Below, piece after piece: positions 53,166-61,721 of a stretch of DNA of 64,000 nucleotides. A model generated the notes under the pieces. The model saw only the letters and a program-made list of their open reading frames with translations. It did no database searches and was not told the origin of the DNA. Positions within the stretch are counted from its first letter, which is position 1; every line of letters starts with the position of its first letter. The stretch lies in assembly GCA_016191785.1 (NCBI GenBank), contig JACPVJ010000082.1:186001-250000 (forward strand), in the 5' to 3' direction. The position numbers and the translations under genes are program-made. This DNA is from Myxococcales bacterium. GTDB lineage: Bacteria; Myxococcota_A; Polyangia; Polyangiales; Polyangiaceae.

Positions 53166-55439
53166 TCAGGGGCTCGGCTGGTTGTCGTGCTCGACCGAGA
53201 CGCGACACTGCTGGCCGCGCAACGACGGACAAGGCGGCAGCGGAGTCGGCACGCTCAGACCGGGGACCACCGAGAGCACCACACTGCTCGGCTGCGCGGA
53301 CGAGTGACCGACGTCGTAGAACGCGTCGGTCGTGAACTTCTTCAGGTTGAATCGCCAGTCGGCGCGACTGTCGCCGGGGGTGTCGACCGAAACCCTGATG
53401 CGCGAGCCCTTGCGGAAGGCGTGGCTCATGCCTGCGATGCCCACCCGCACGGGCTCCCAGCTTCCGGGGACGAGCATCTTCTCGTCCGTCTCGCGGTAGG
53501 TGTGCTCGGGCCAGAGCTCGGTGGCCTTGGCATCGAGCGCGCGATGGCTGGCACGCAGCCACCCGCTCTGCACGTACATCTCTTGCCCGTCGGGGCGCAC
53601 CTCGCTCAAGTTCACCTCGAGGTCGGCGTCGTTCACGCTCGCGCGGAGCCAGAGATCCACGCTCCCGGTTCCGATCACCACCAGATCCTCGTCGAGCACG
53701 GCAGTGGTGAAGGCCACGGCCTGGCCGGTCTCGAGGGGCTTCCACGCGTAGGCGGGAAGTGGGTCCCAGACGTTGCCGCCCTTGGCCAAGATGCCGCGCT
53801 GACCGGCTGCGGGGTCGAGCGCGAAGCGCGACGCCGCCGACCCCACGCTGGGCGCCGCGCCCGCGAGGGTGCCGTCGGGCTGGAAGTAGAAGCGCCGGGG
53901 CTGGGCGGTTGGGACGGGCCACGCTGGAAACGTCGCGTGCCAGCCCGTCTGCGGCGCGCCCAGCGGCTCGCTCGAGCCCGCCTCGAGCAGCACCCGCAGG
54001 CGGGGCTCTTTCTCGTAGGCCGCAAGCGCCGCGGCGTGGCTCTTGAATTCCTGAAAGCGCTCTTCCGGAAACGAGAGCTCGACCTTGAAGATCTCGTTGA
54101 AGAGCTGCGGCGCCAGCACGCGCGCGAAGCCCTCGACGCGGGGCACGCGCTTGGCGACGTAGAGATCCAGGAAGTATTTCCACTCGATCAGGGTCTGGGG
54201 ACCGAAGGCGTCGGGGTGAACGCCGTTGTAGACGGTGAAGCGCGCGAGCGGTGACTTCGCGAACTGGTCGAGCAGCGTGAAGAAGAACGGCCCGGTCTGC
54301 TCGTCTTGCCAAGCGCCGGCCAAGAACACGGGCACGTCGATCTCGCCGACGAAGGTGGTCGGGTTGAGCGGCCCGGCGACCTCGTCGGTGTAGTAGGGGT
54401 TGTCGTAGGCCTTCTGGATCACGTCCACGCGCTGGCCGTGCAAGAGCTGGTTGTCTTCGCAGATCTCGTCGCCAGCATCGACTCGCGCTTGCTCCCAGCC
54501 CTGACCATAGGGGCGCGCCTTGTCGAGCACGTGATCGATCCACGAGATGGCGAAGCCGTCGTTGAGGATGCCTCCCGGGACGAGCGTGGTGACCGTGTTG
54601 CCGATCACCGAGAGCGGCGTGATCGCGGCCAGGCTCGGCGGGTGGGTCTTGGCCACGAACAACTGGGAGATCCCCGGGTACGAGAGCCCCGTCATGCCCA
54701 CACGATGGCCGAGCACCCAGTCTTGTGCCGCCACCGTCTCGATCACGTCGTAGCCGTCGGTGAGCTGAAGCGGCTCGAAGAAGTCGTATGCCCCACCGGA
54801 GCAGCCGGTGCCGCGCATGTTCACCCCGACCGTCGCATAGCCCATCACCGCAGCGATCAGCGCGCTGGGATCGGAGGGCGCGTCGCACAAGACCGGAACC
54901 GACCCGCACAGCGCTTCGTAATCGCCCAGGGGCTCACCCGGCTTCGCGGGGTCGTAGCCGCTGTAGTTCACCACCGTCGGATACGGGCCGTCTTCCGCTG
55001 GCCCCGGCAGGGTCACGTAGATCGCCAGCTTGGTCCCGTCGCGCGTGGTGAGGTAGCCGGAACCGCTGACCAACTTCTGTGAGGCATAGAAGTCGTCGCT
55101 CGGCGGCGGGGCGCTTCCGTCGAAGACGTCCACCGCCGCGCTGGTCTCGTCGCCGCTCCTTACGCGGTATCCCTTGGCCGGCGCGACGCTACGAAACACC
55201 AAGCTCCCGAGCTCGTCGGCAGTTCCCGTCGCCACCTCGCTGCCGGCGCCGTCGACCAGTTGCAGGTTGGCGCCCGGGTCGGCGTGGGTGACATAGACCT
55301 GCTCGAGGGTGCCACGCACCTCGAAGCTCGCCGGCCCGGTCGAGCCGAGCTCGTTCGGCGCGAAGCGCTCGTCGTGCCCGCAACCCCAGAGCGTCGAAAC
55401 CAGAACCAACCCGAGAGCCGCGCGCCACATCGGCGGCAT
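53166..55439 (-). CDS. CocE/NonD-type hydrolase lipoprotein
   Basis: The 757-residue protein has a lipobox TLWGC (Cys 20), a small beta domain (about 38-110) and the X-Pro dipeptidyl-peptidase/cocaine-esterase fold. TGLSYPGISQ carries Ser 253, GAWQDEQTG the Asp and YNGVHPDAFG the His; the C-terminal jelly roll (GSVDLWLRASVNDADLEVNL) is typical. It cleaves peptide or ester bonds outside the cytoplasm. ATG 55439 was chosen; ATG 55430 is also possible. Confidence 0.92.
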   Translation of the reverse strand: MPPMWRAALGLVLVSTLWGCGHDERFAPNELGSTGPASFEVRGTLEQVYVTHADPGANLQLVDGAGSEVATGTADELGSLVFRSVAPAKGYRVRSGDETSAAVDVFDGSAPPPSDDFYASQKLVSGSGYLTTRDGTKLAIYVTLPGPAEDGPYPTVVNYSGYDPAKPGEPLGDYEALCGSVPVLCDAPSDPSALIAAVMGYATVGVNMRGTGCSGGAYDFFEPLQLTDGYDVIETVAAQDWVLGHRVGMTGLSYPGISQLFVAKTHPPSLAAITPLSVIGNTVTTLVPGGILNDGFAISWIDHVLDKARPYGQGWEQARVDAGDEICEDNQLLHGQRVDVIQKAYDNPYYTDEVAGPLNPTTFVGEIDVPVFLAGAWQDEQTGPFFFTLLDQFAKSPLARFTVYNGVHPDAFGPQTLIEWKYFLDLYVAKRVPRVEGFARVLAPQLFNEIFKVELSFPEERFQEFKSHAAALAAYEKEPRLRVLLEAGSSEPLGAPQTGWHATFPAWPVPTAQPRRFYFQPDGTLAGAAPSVGSAASRFALDPAAGQRGILAKGGNVWDPLPAYAWKPLETGQAVAFTTAVLDEDLVVIGTGSVDLWLRASVNDADLEVNLSEVRPDGQEMYVQSGWLRASHRALDAKATELWPEHTYRETDEKMLVPGSWEPVRVGIAGMSHAFRKGSRIRVSVDTPGDSRADWRFNLKKFTTDAFYDVGHSSAQPSSVVLSVVPGLSVPTPLPPCPSLRGQQCRVSVEHDNQPSP

Positions 55440-55520
55440 TCTGCCGGCTACGGTGCGGTCAGGCAAAGCCCCGTAGATTGCTTTGCAGATTTCCGGAGTC
55501 GCGCTATCAGAACGGCAGGC

Positions 55521-55826
55521 GTGCCCACAATCACCTTCACGCGTCCCCACTCCCTCGACCCCAGCTGCGCTCGGGAAACGGCGGAGTCCATCGCGCGGCG
55601 CTTCGAAGAGCGATTCGAGGTGTCTTGGCGCTGGGAAGGCGACGCGCTGCACCTGACGGCAGATCGCGGGAAGGCGCGCGGAACGTCGGGCAGCGTGGTC
55701 GTCCGCGAGCGCTTCATCGACGTGACGCTGCACCTGCCGCTCCACCTGCGGCCGCTGCGCTCGCTGGTGGTCGCGGAGCTTTCGCGGCGCCTCGAGCGGG
55801 TGCTCGGTCCGGTGCCCAGCTACTGA
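55521..55826 (+). CDS. PHA-granule-type small protein (PF09650-like)
   Basis: The 101-residue protein reads PTITFTRPHSLDPSCARETA near the start, then VSWRWEGDALHLTA and VRERFIDVTLHLPLHLRPLR, as in the putative polyhydroxyalkanoic acid system family. Members accompany PHA synthase or phasin genes, none of which is here. GTG at 55521 chosen because the family begins with the I-x-H-x-L segment. Confidence 0.75.
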   Translation: MPTITFTRPHSLDPSCARETAESIARRFEERFEVSWRWEGDALHLTADRGKARGTSGSVVVRERFIDVTLHLPLHLRPLRSLVVAELSRRLERVLGPVPSY

Positions 55827-55851
55827 TCGCTCGTCCCGCCCGGGGCACCGG

Positions 55852-56349
55852 CTACTCGTCCTCGAACTCGATCACGTGGCGTAGGAACAGCTCGGAGAGC
55901 AGCCCCAGGCTCTCGATCGCCGGCATGGCGGCGCGCTCGACGATGACCGCGAGGGACGACAGCCCGTCCACCAGCTCGAGCAGCCGAGCGGCGCGCTCGT
56001 CGGTGACGAGGTGGCCGAGCTCGTGGGGCTCGACGGAGAGCTGGGGGATGCGGGTGAGATCGCCCATCCGGGACAGGTAGAGCTTGCGCAGCTCCGCGTG
56101 GCACATGTCGCGACACTGGACCGCGTCGAGGTGGGCCGGCTCGCGCGCCAAGATGCTCTCGGCGACCAAGAGCGCGCCGGAATAGTCGTCGTGTTTCAGG
56201 CGATCGTACATCACGTGCACGCGCCCCCCCTCGATGTCGTCCTCGGAGACGTAGCTGATGCGCTCCCCGGGGTCCTCGTGCTCGGTGACGATCGTCTGCG
56301 GCAGCGGCGGAGGTGTCGCTCGACGCTGAGGGCGATCGGAGGCGTTCAT
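55852..56349 (-). CDS. Hypothetical myxobacterial cytosolic protein
   Basis: The 165-residue protein reads RISYVSEDDIEGGRVHVMYD, then YSGALLVAESILAREPAHLD, a TPR-like helix pair, RDMCHAELRKLYLSRMGDLT, and a C-terminal helical region (RAARLLELVDGLSSLAVIVE). The style recurs in myxobacterial signalling proteins, but I cannot name a function. No signal peptide. Confidence 0.73.
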   Translation of the reverse strand: MNASDRPQRRATPPPLPQTIVTEHEDPGERISYVSEDDIEGGRVHVMYDRLKHDDYSGALLVAESILAREPAHLDAVQCRDMCHAELRKLYLSRMGDLTRIPQLSVEPHELGHLVTDERAARLLELVDGLSSLAVIVERAAMPAIESLGLLSELFLRHVIEFEDE

Positions 56350-56398
56350 CGTCGCACTACCTGCAGCGGAGCGCCGTCCGCGGCAAGGGGGTCCGCGC

Positions 56399-57445
56399 TC
56401 AGGGGAGCCGGAGGACGGCCAGCTCGCTTCGCCAGAGGCTTCCGAGGTACAGCTGGCCGTCGTGCTCGAGGGCGCTGGTGACGGGTGAGAAGGACTGGGG
56501 CGTCGCGTCCTGCAAGCTCCGCAGGATGGCGCCGGTGTCGTCGAGCTCGAGCACGATCGCGTGGCGCGCCGCCGCCGGCTGAAGCCGCTCGGGGAGCCGC
56601 GCCACGACCTTGCGCACGAAAGGCCTGCGCGCCATGGCGTCGAGCTCGGGGCTGCGGGGCGCGAACAGCGCGAGCCAGAACCGACCGCCTCGAGGCGAGC
56701 GCGTGATGTTGTCGGGGAGCCCCGGCAGGTTGTCGGCGAAGACCTCGCTCTGCCCTCGGCGCGCGCCAGCGAGCCAGACACGAGTCACCCGGTACTCCCA
56801 GGTCTCGTTCACCAGCACGTACGACTCGTCGGCCGCGAGCGCGACCCCGTTGGCGAAGAACAGCCCGTCTTTGACCAGCTCGGTGCGCCCGTCGGGGCGG
56901 TATGCGAGCAGCCTGCCGTTGGGGCGGTGCTCGAACAGGTCGTCCTTGAACTGGTGGACCCCGAACCGATGCGATGCGTCACTGAAGTAGATCGTGCCGT
57001 CTGCCGCGATGTCGAGGTCGTCCACGAATCGGTACGGCACGCCCCCGTGCTCGGTGGAGAGCACGGCAATCGCGCCGTCCGGCGACACCGCGAGCAACCC
57101 TTTGACGGGGTCGCAGACGATCAGCCGACCCGCACCGTCGAACTGCATGCCCAGGGGCCGCCCGCCGGTGTTCGCCAGGGTCACGGCGCTGCCATCGCGG
57201 GCGACGCGCACGATCCGACCGTCCTTCAGCCCCGCGAAGACGCGACTCTCGCGGTCGATGGCGATGCCCTCGGGGCCGGGCAGGTCCCGGCCGAAGCGCT
57301 CGGCCGGGGCCAGCGCCGCGTTGGGTGGAAAGCTCGGCGCCGCCGGCGGCGCCCACGGGGCGGGGTCGAAGGGCACTGGCCAGGCCGTGAGGTAGCCGCC
57401 GCACCCCGCGACCAGCGCCCCGAGTGTGAGCCACCTGCGCTTCAC
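56399..57445 (-). CDS. SMP-30/strictosidine-synthase-like lipoprotein
   Basis: The 348-residue protein opens VKRRWLTLGALVAGCGGYL (lipoprotein signal, Cys 15) and has propeller repeats: GPEGIAIDRESRVFAGLKDG, FVDDLDIAADGTIYFSDASH, FFANGVALAADESYVLVNET and LPDNITRSPRGGRFWLAL. This is the strictosidine-synthase/APMAP pattern, which covers lactonases and binding proteins. Substrate unknown. GTG 57445 was chosen. Confidence 0.86.
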   Translation of the reverse strand: MKRRWLTLGALVAGCGGYLTAWPVPFDPAPWAPPAAPSFPPNAALAPAERFGRDLPGPEGIAIDRESRVFAGLKDGRIVRVARDGSAVTLANTGGRPLGMQFDGAGRLIVCDPVKGLLAVSPDGAIAVLSTEHGGVPYRFVDDLDIAADGTIYFSDASHRFGVHQFKDDLFEHRPNGRLLAYRPDGRTELVKDGLFFANGVALAADESYVLVNETWEYRVTRVWLAGARRGQSEVFADNLPGLPDNITRSPRGGRFWLALFAPRSPELDAMARRPFVRKVVARLPERLQPAAARHAIVLELDDTGAILRSLQDATPQSFSPVTSALEHDGQLYLGSLWRSELAVLRLP

Positions 57446-57521
57446 CCGCGGACAGTCGCGTCCGCCGCGAGCCGTGTCAATTCCCCCGCCCGTTTCTGCC
57501 CTTGCCGTCCACTCACCCGCC

Positions 57522-59207
57522 ATGGGCAAGGTGCGTCGATACCTCTGGGCGTTGGCGGTCGTGGTTTCAGTGGGTTGCGCCGCTGCAACGGCCGAGACCG
57601 GTTCGGATCCGACGGGCGGAGGAGGCGGCGGCCCCGCAGCGGGAGGCGCGGCGGCAGGCGGGGCCCCGAGCGGAGGCGGACCGGGCCTCAGCATCGATGC
57701 CGGCGGGGACGGACCCGCCGAAGCGGCCGTGTTCGCCGGCGACCCCAAGACCTGCGCGGAGGCGGCCGCGAGCAAGAGCTACGTCGGCTGCGACTTCTGG
57801 CCGACGGTGACCGCCAACTCGGTCTGGCCGATCTTCGACTTCACCGTGGTCGTCGCGAACACTCAGAAGAGCCCGGCCGACGTTCAGATCGAGCGCGGCG
57901 GCGCGGTCGTGGCGACGGGCACCGTGCCGCCCGGCGGGCTTTCGAAGTTCTACCTGCCCTGGGTCGACGAGCTCAAGGGGCCGGCCGTCAACGAGTGCGG
58001 CCTCTTGAACGACACGCTAGCGCAGAGCGTCCGGGCGAAGGACGGCGCGTATCACCTCACGAGCAGTCTGCCGGTGACCGTGTATCAGTTCAGCGCGCTC
58101 GAATACCAAGGTAAGGGCGGCCCAGCGGGCAAGGACTGGAGCTCGTGCCCCGCGAACAAGTGCCCAGGGGGGCTGAACGGGTGCCTGTCGTACTCGAACG
58201 ACGCCTCGCTGCTCCTGCCGAGCACGGTGTTCACCGGGAACTACCGCATCCCCGGGATGAAGGGCTGGACCCTGGGCAAGGTGCCGCCCTACTTCACCGT
58301 GACCGGCACCAAGGACGGAACGACCGTGAAGGTGAAGGTCGGAAGCAACGGCGCCACCGCGAGCGGCGGAGGCGTCGTCGCGGTCAACGCGGGCAGCACC
58401 CTCGAGTTCTCGGTGAACCGCGGCGAGGTCGTGCAAGTGATGGGGACCCACAGCACGGATCTGAGCGGTTCGCTGGTGCAAGCCTCGGCGCCGGTCCAGG
58501 TGATCACCGGGATGGCCTGCGTGTACTTGCCGCAGAACCAGAAGGCCTGCGACCACATCGAAGAGAGCGTCTTCCCCGTCGAGACCTGGGGAAAGCGCTA
58601 CTTCGTGACCCCTCCGACGGCGCCGGGCGGCGACACCCCCGGGCACATCGTGCGCCTCTACGGGAACGTGGACGGCACCAAGCTCAGCTACTTTCCCCAG
58701 AAGCCCAAGGGCGCGCCGGACGTGCTCGGCGCGGGTGAGATGGCAGACCTCGACATCGTGACGGCCAGCTTCGAGGTATCGGGCGATCACGAGTTCGCCG
58801 TGGCGTCGTTCGAGCTCGGCGCGACCATGGTCGATCCGACGGCGCCCTACGACAAACAGAAGGGCGACCCGGCCCAGAGCGCGTTCACCGCGGTCGAGCA
58901 GTTCCGAAAGAAGTACGTGTTCTTGGCTCCAGACGACTACGACGTGAACTACGTCGACATCGTGGTCCCGACCGGGGCGAGCCTGGTTCTCGACGGCGCT
59001 TCGATCGCGCCCAAGCTCGACGCGATCGCGAATGGCTACGGCGTCGCGCGGGTCAAGCTCGGGCCGGGTGAGAACGGCACTCACGTGCTCGAGAGCACCG
59101 AGCCCGCGGGGATCCAGGTCATGGGCTACGGGCTGCAGACCAGCTACCAGTATCCCGGTGGATCGAACCTGCTCTTGATCGCGCCGCCGCCGCCACCCAT
59201 CAAGTGA
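57522..59207 (+). CDS. IgGFc-binding-type lipoprotein with Gly-rich linker
   Basis: The 561-residue protein has a signal with lipobox (VVSVGC), a Gly/Ala linker to about residue 70 and a long beta-rich domain with GCDFWPTVTANSVWPIFDFT, LPVTVYQFSALEYQG and VFPVETWGKRYFVTPPTAPG, the IgGFc-binding N-terminal pattern common in myxobacterial surface proteins. Adhesion role inferred. Its end overlaps the MYXO-CTERM remnant on the other strand. Confidence 0.88.
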   Translation: MGKVRRYLWALAVVVSVGCAAATAETGSDPTGGGGGGPAAGGAAAGGAPSGGGPGLSIDAGGDGPAEAAVFAGDPKTCAEAAASKSYVGCDFWPTVTANSVWPIFDFTVVVANTQKSPADVQIERGGAVVATGTVPPGGLSKFYLPWVDELKGPAVNECGLLNDTLAQSVRAKDGAYHLTSSLPVTVYQFSALEYQGKGGPAGKDWSSCPANKCPGGLNGCLSYSNDASLLLPSTVFTGNYRIPGMKGWTLGKVPPYFTVTGTKDGTTVKVKVGSNGATASGGGVVAVNAGSTLEFSVNRGEVVQVMGTHSTDLSGSLVQASAPVQVITGMACVYLPQNQKACDHIEESVFPVETWGKRYFVTPPTAPGGDTPGHIVRLYGNVDGTKLSYFPQKPKGAPDVLGAGEMADLDIVTASFEVSGDHEFAVASFELGATMVDPTAPYDKQKGDPAQSAFTAVEQFRKKYVFLAPDDYDVNYVDIVVPTGASLVLDGASIAPKLDAIANGYGVARVKLGPGENGTHVLESTEPAGIQVMGYGLQTSYQYPGGSNLLLIAPPPPPIK

Positions 59208-59313
59208 CGCGGCGCCGCAGCCAGGCGAGGGCGGCGAGCAGCGTCAGGAAGGCGAGCCCCGCCGAGCGCTCGGATCTCGCTCCGGGTGCCCGACAACCGC
59301 AGCCGTCATCGTC
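59200..59313 (-). pseudogene. Out-of-frame MYXO-CTERM sorting tail
   Basis: Read from 59313, the minus strand encodes DDDGCGCRAPGARSERSAGL followed by a hydrophobic helix and WLRRRVT, then a stop at 59200. This is a MYXO-CTERM tail: invariant Cys motif, membrane helix, basic end, which anchors proteins at the myxobacterial surface. It is one base out of frame with the secreted protein that ends at 59306, so it is cut off from its carrier. Confidence 0.65.
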
Positions 59314-59596
59314 CGCCCTGGTACATGTTGATGACCTGCTGTTTGTCGAACTGATGCTGCGGGCTGTCGCTGTTCGGGTCCCAGTTGGTGACCTCGATGC
59401 TCATCCCGCCTTCGGTGAGCTCGGTGCCCAGGTCCCAGGTGATTTGCTGCCCGGCCTGCCACCCGCCGCCGCTGACGAAGGTGCCCCCGTTCTGCTGACC
59501 CGTGGTCGAGCCGCTCAGCGGGTCGGACAGGACGTCGGCCGCTCGGGCGGCGGGCGCCAAGGTGAGCAGGCCGGCGAGCAAGAGTGAGCGGCGCAT
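59306..59596 (-). pseudogene. Exported LamG-like protein, truncated by frameshift
   Basis: The 96-residue frame has a signal peptide (MRRSLLLAGLLTLAPAARA) and the first strands of a LamG-like sandwich (TFVSGGGWQAGQQITWDLGT, EGGMSIEVTNWDPNSDSPQH), then stops. A complete domain would be about twice as long. The MYXO-CTERM tail resumes in another frame within a few bases, so an internal deletion plus shift is likely. The ATG is 6 bases after TAACCT, so it may still be transcribed. Confidence 0.6.
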
Positions 59597-59642
59597 GCTG
59601 CAAGGTTACGCGACCTGTACCGGATGACCAATCGCGCGTATC

Positions 59643-60677
59643 GTGAGACGCGTGCTGGGTTCTCGTCTCGCGACGCTGTGTCTCTTGGGGCTCGCGGCGT
59701 GCACCGCGCCGCCTCGGGCCGCCCAGCGTAGCGTCCCGGTTCCCCAGGCCCCGAGCGCGCCGTTGCCCGCCGCCACGGTGACGCCCGCTGAGCGCGAGGT
59801 CCCGGGCACCGTCACCACGCTGGCGACCGGGCTCACCAACCCCGACGAGCTCTTGGTCGACGCCACTCACGTCTGGGTGTGCTCGCATTCGGCGCTGCTG
59901 CGGCTCGAAAAGCACCGGGCCGCGCCGCCGATGGCGATCGACGTCGGCGGTCAGCCCGTGGACGTCGCCGACCGCGGCCCGAGTCTGATCGTGGGCGTCC
60001 ACCACCCGCCCCACGGCTGGAAGCTGGTGGACGTCGACAAGCAGACCCTCGCGGTGCGCACGCTGGCCACTGCCCTCGAGGCGCAGCACGTCGCCGTCAC
60101 GGGTGACGCGGCCATCGCCGCCGACGCCACCGGCCGCATCGTGGCCGTGACCAGCACCCAGCGAGAGATCGCGAGCGGTCAGGGCCACGTCAGCGACATG
60201 GTCGCGGGCGCCGGCAGGCTCTGCTGGGCATCGAACGGAGATCTGGCCGCCGCCATGATGGCGGGCAAGCCGCTGCCCGGCGCGGTGACGTGCGCCGACT
60301 CGTCGGGCGCGAACAAGACGGTGCTCGCTCGACCACTCTTGCCGAGCGCCGTGGTGCTGACGCCGTCGCAGCTGGTGTACGCCGACAGCGAGGGCGTGTT
60401 CACCATCCGCGGCGCGGGGCCCGCCGAGAGGCTCCACGAGAGCGCGGGGTCGCTCTTCGCCATCACGGGACTGGCCGCTGACGAGCGCGAGGTGATCTTC
60501 GGCTCGAGCTCGGTGACCGGCGACGCGCCGGGCAAGCTGATGCGTTTCGCAGCCGGAGACGTCGGCGCTCGCGAGCTCGCGAGCTTCAGCGGGGCGGTCA
60601 CTGCGCTGGCGCTGGACGAGCACGCGGTGTACGCGAGCAACATGCACGCAGGCTCGGTCATCCGCGTGGCGCGCTGA
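59643..60677 (+). CDS. Beta-propeller-like lipoprotein
   Basis: The 344-residue protein has a lipobox LGLAAC and repeats such as GLTNPDELLVDATHVWVCSH, SVVLTPSQLVYADSEGVF-like segments and AVTALALDEHAVYASNMHAG, each like one propeller blade. No catalytic site seen; sensing or binding inferred. GTG start at 59643 as the first in the frame. Divergent from the LamG-like remnant. Confidence 0.82.
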   Translation: MRRVLGSRLATLCLLGLAACTAPPRAAQRSVPVPQAPSAPLPAATVTPAEREVPGTVTTLATGLTNPDELLVDATHVWVCSHSALLRLEKHRAAPPMAIDVGGQPVDVADRGPSLIVGVHHPPHGWKLVDVDKQTLAVRTLATALEAQHVAVTGDAAIAADATGRIVAVTSTQREIASGQGHVSDMVAGAGRLCWASNGDLAAAMMAGKPLPGAVTCADSSGANKTVLARPLLPSAVVLTPSQLVYADSEGVFTIRGAGPAERLHESAGSLFAITGLAADEREVIFGSSSVTGDAPGKLMRFAAGDVGARELASFSGAVTALALDEHAVYASNMHAGSVIRVAR

Positions 60678-60710
60678 TTCGCGTCGCTTGCGGCCGCCGG
60701 GAGGTTCCCG

Positions 60711-61709
60711 TCAGAACCGCCCGCGCACGCCGCCCCCCGAAGGGCCCAAGACCAGCGACAGCGACTCGCGACGCTTCGCCTCCGAATCGCCCGCGAGCCA
60801 GAGGTACGTCCCCAGACCGAGACCGACGGCGCCGACCCCGAAGGCCACGGTCGAGACCGTGGCGTAGCGATTCATCGCGTCGATGTCGCCCTGATAGCGG
60901 CGCTCGCAGCGGTCTTTCCCGAGCGGGCAGTGGTCATCGAGGGTCGCCTTCTCGTTCAGCGCGGCCGCGCCGGCCAGGGCGCCGACCAGCACGCCGCTCG
61001 CACCAGCGCCCAGCGAGAGCAGCGCCCAGGTTCGATCCGGCGCGCTCGGCGCCGCGCGGGGCGAGCGCGGGGCGAGCTCGAGCACCAAGTGGCCCGCGTT
61101 GCCGGACTCGAGGCTGACTTGCAACGTTCGACTCTTCTGGTCGCTCGAGAAAACGATCACGTGGTGCCCCGGATCGATCACCAACTCGAGCTGGTCCGCG
61201 GGGACCGGCTCGGCGTTGCCGGGGTCGCGCGTGCCGCCCAACCACTCGCCCGCGGCGACCTTTTCCAGGGGGCGCCCGTCGATCGCTAGCGCGAGCCGCG
61301 CTGGCTTCAGCGATACCTTGACGCGCGCGACCTTGCGTTCGACTTCCGCCAGGTAACCCCGGGCGCGGACCTCGACGTCCTCGGAGAGGCGTTGGTCGGC
61401 GTGGGCCTCGCTCTGCGCGAATGCCTCGAGCAAGAGCTTGCGCGCCAATGTGTAGTGCCCGAGCGACCGCTCACAGTACGCGATGTTGTAGGTGGTGATG
61501 GCGTGGGGCCGAAGCTTGCTGGAGCGCTCGAAGGCCGCCAGGGCGTCTTTCCACTGACCCGCGCGCGCCAGCGCCGAGCCCAGGCGAAACGCCTCTCGCG
61601 CGTCCGCCGTCGCCGCTTCTCGAGCCACGTCGGAGCCTTGCGCCCGCACCGGGGCCGGCACGCCGGCCAGGGCTAACAGCACGAGACCCATCCGGCGAGC
61701 TCGACACAC
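60711..61709 (-). CDS. Exported TPR/PEGA-type protein, last in kinase operon
   Basis: The 332-residue protein has a signal peptide (MGLVLLALAGVPAPVRAQ), TPR-like helices (residues about 40-110; GQWKDALAAFERSSKLRPHA, AYCERSLGHYTLARKLLLEA), a PEGA-like beta segment (LALAIDGRPLEKVAAGEWLG), a membrane region of two helices and a final Phe. This architecture often accompanies Ser/Thr kinases in myxobacteria. It starts 12 bases after the kinase stop. Confidence 0.85.
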   Translation of the reverse strand: MCRARRMGLVLLALAGVPAPVRAQGSDVAREAATADAREAFRLGSALARAGQWKDALAAFERSSKLRPHAITTYNIAYCERSLGHYTLARKLLLEAFAQSEAHADQRLSEDVEVRARGYLAEVERKVARVKVSLKPARLALAIDGRPLEKVAAGEWLGGTRDPGNAEPVPADQLELVIDPGHHVIVFSSDQKSRTLQVSLESGNAGHLVLELAPRSPRAAPSAPDRTWALLSLGAGASGVLVGALAGAAALNEKATLDDHCPLGKDRCERRYQGDIDAMNRYATVSTVAFGVGAVGLGLGTYLWLAGDSEAKRRESLSLVLGPSGGGVRGRF

Positions 61710-61721
61710 ACCGAGAGCATC

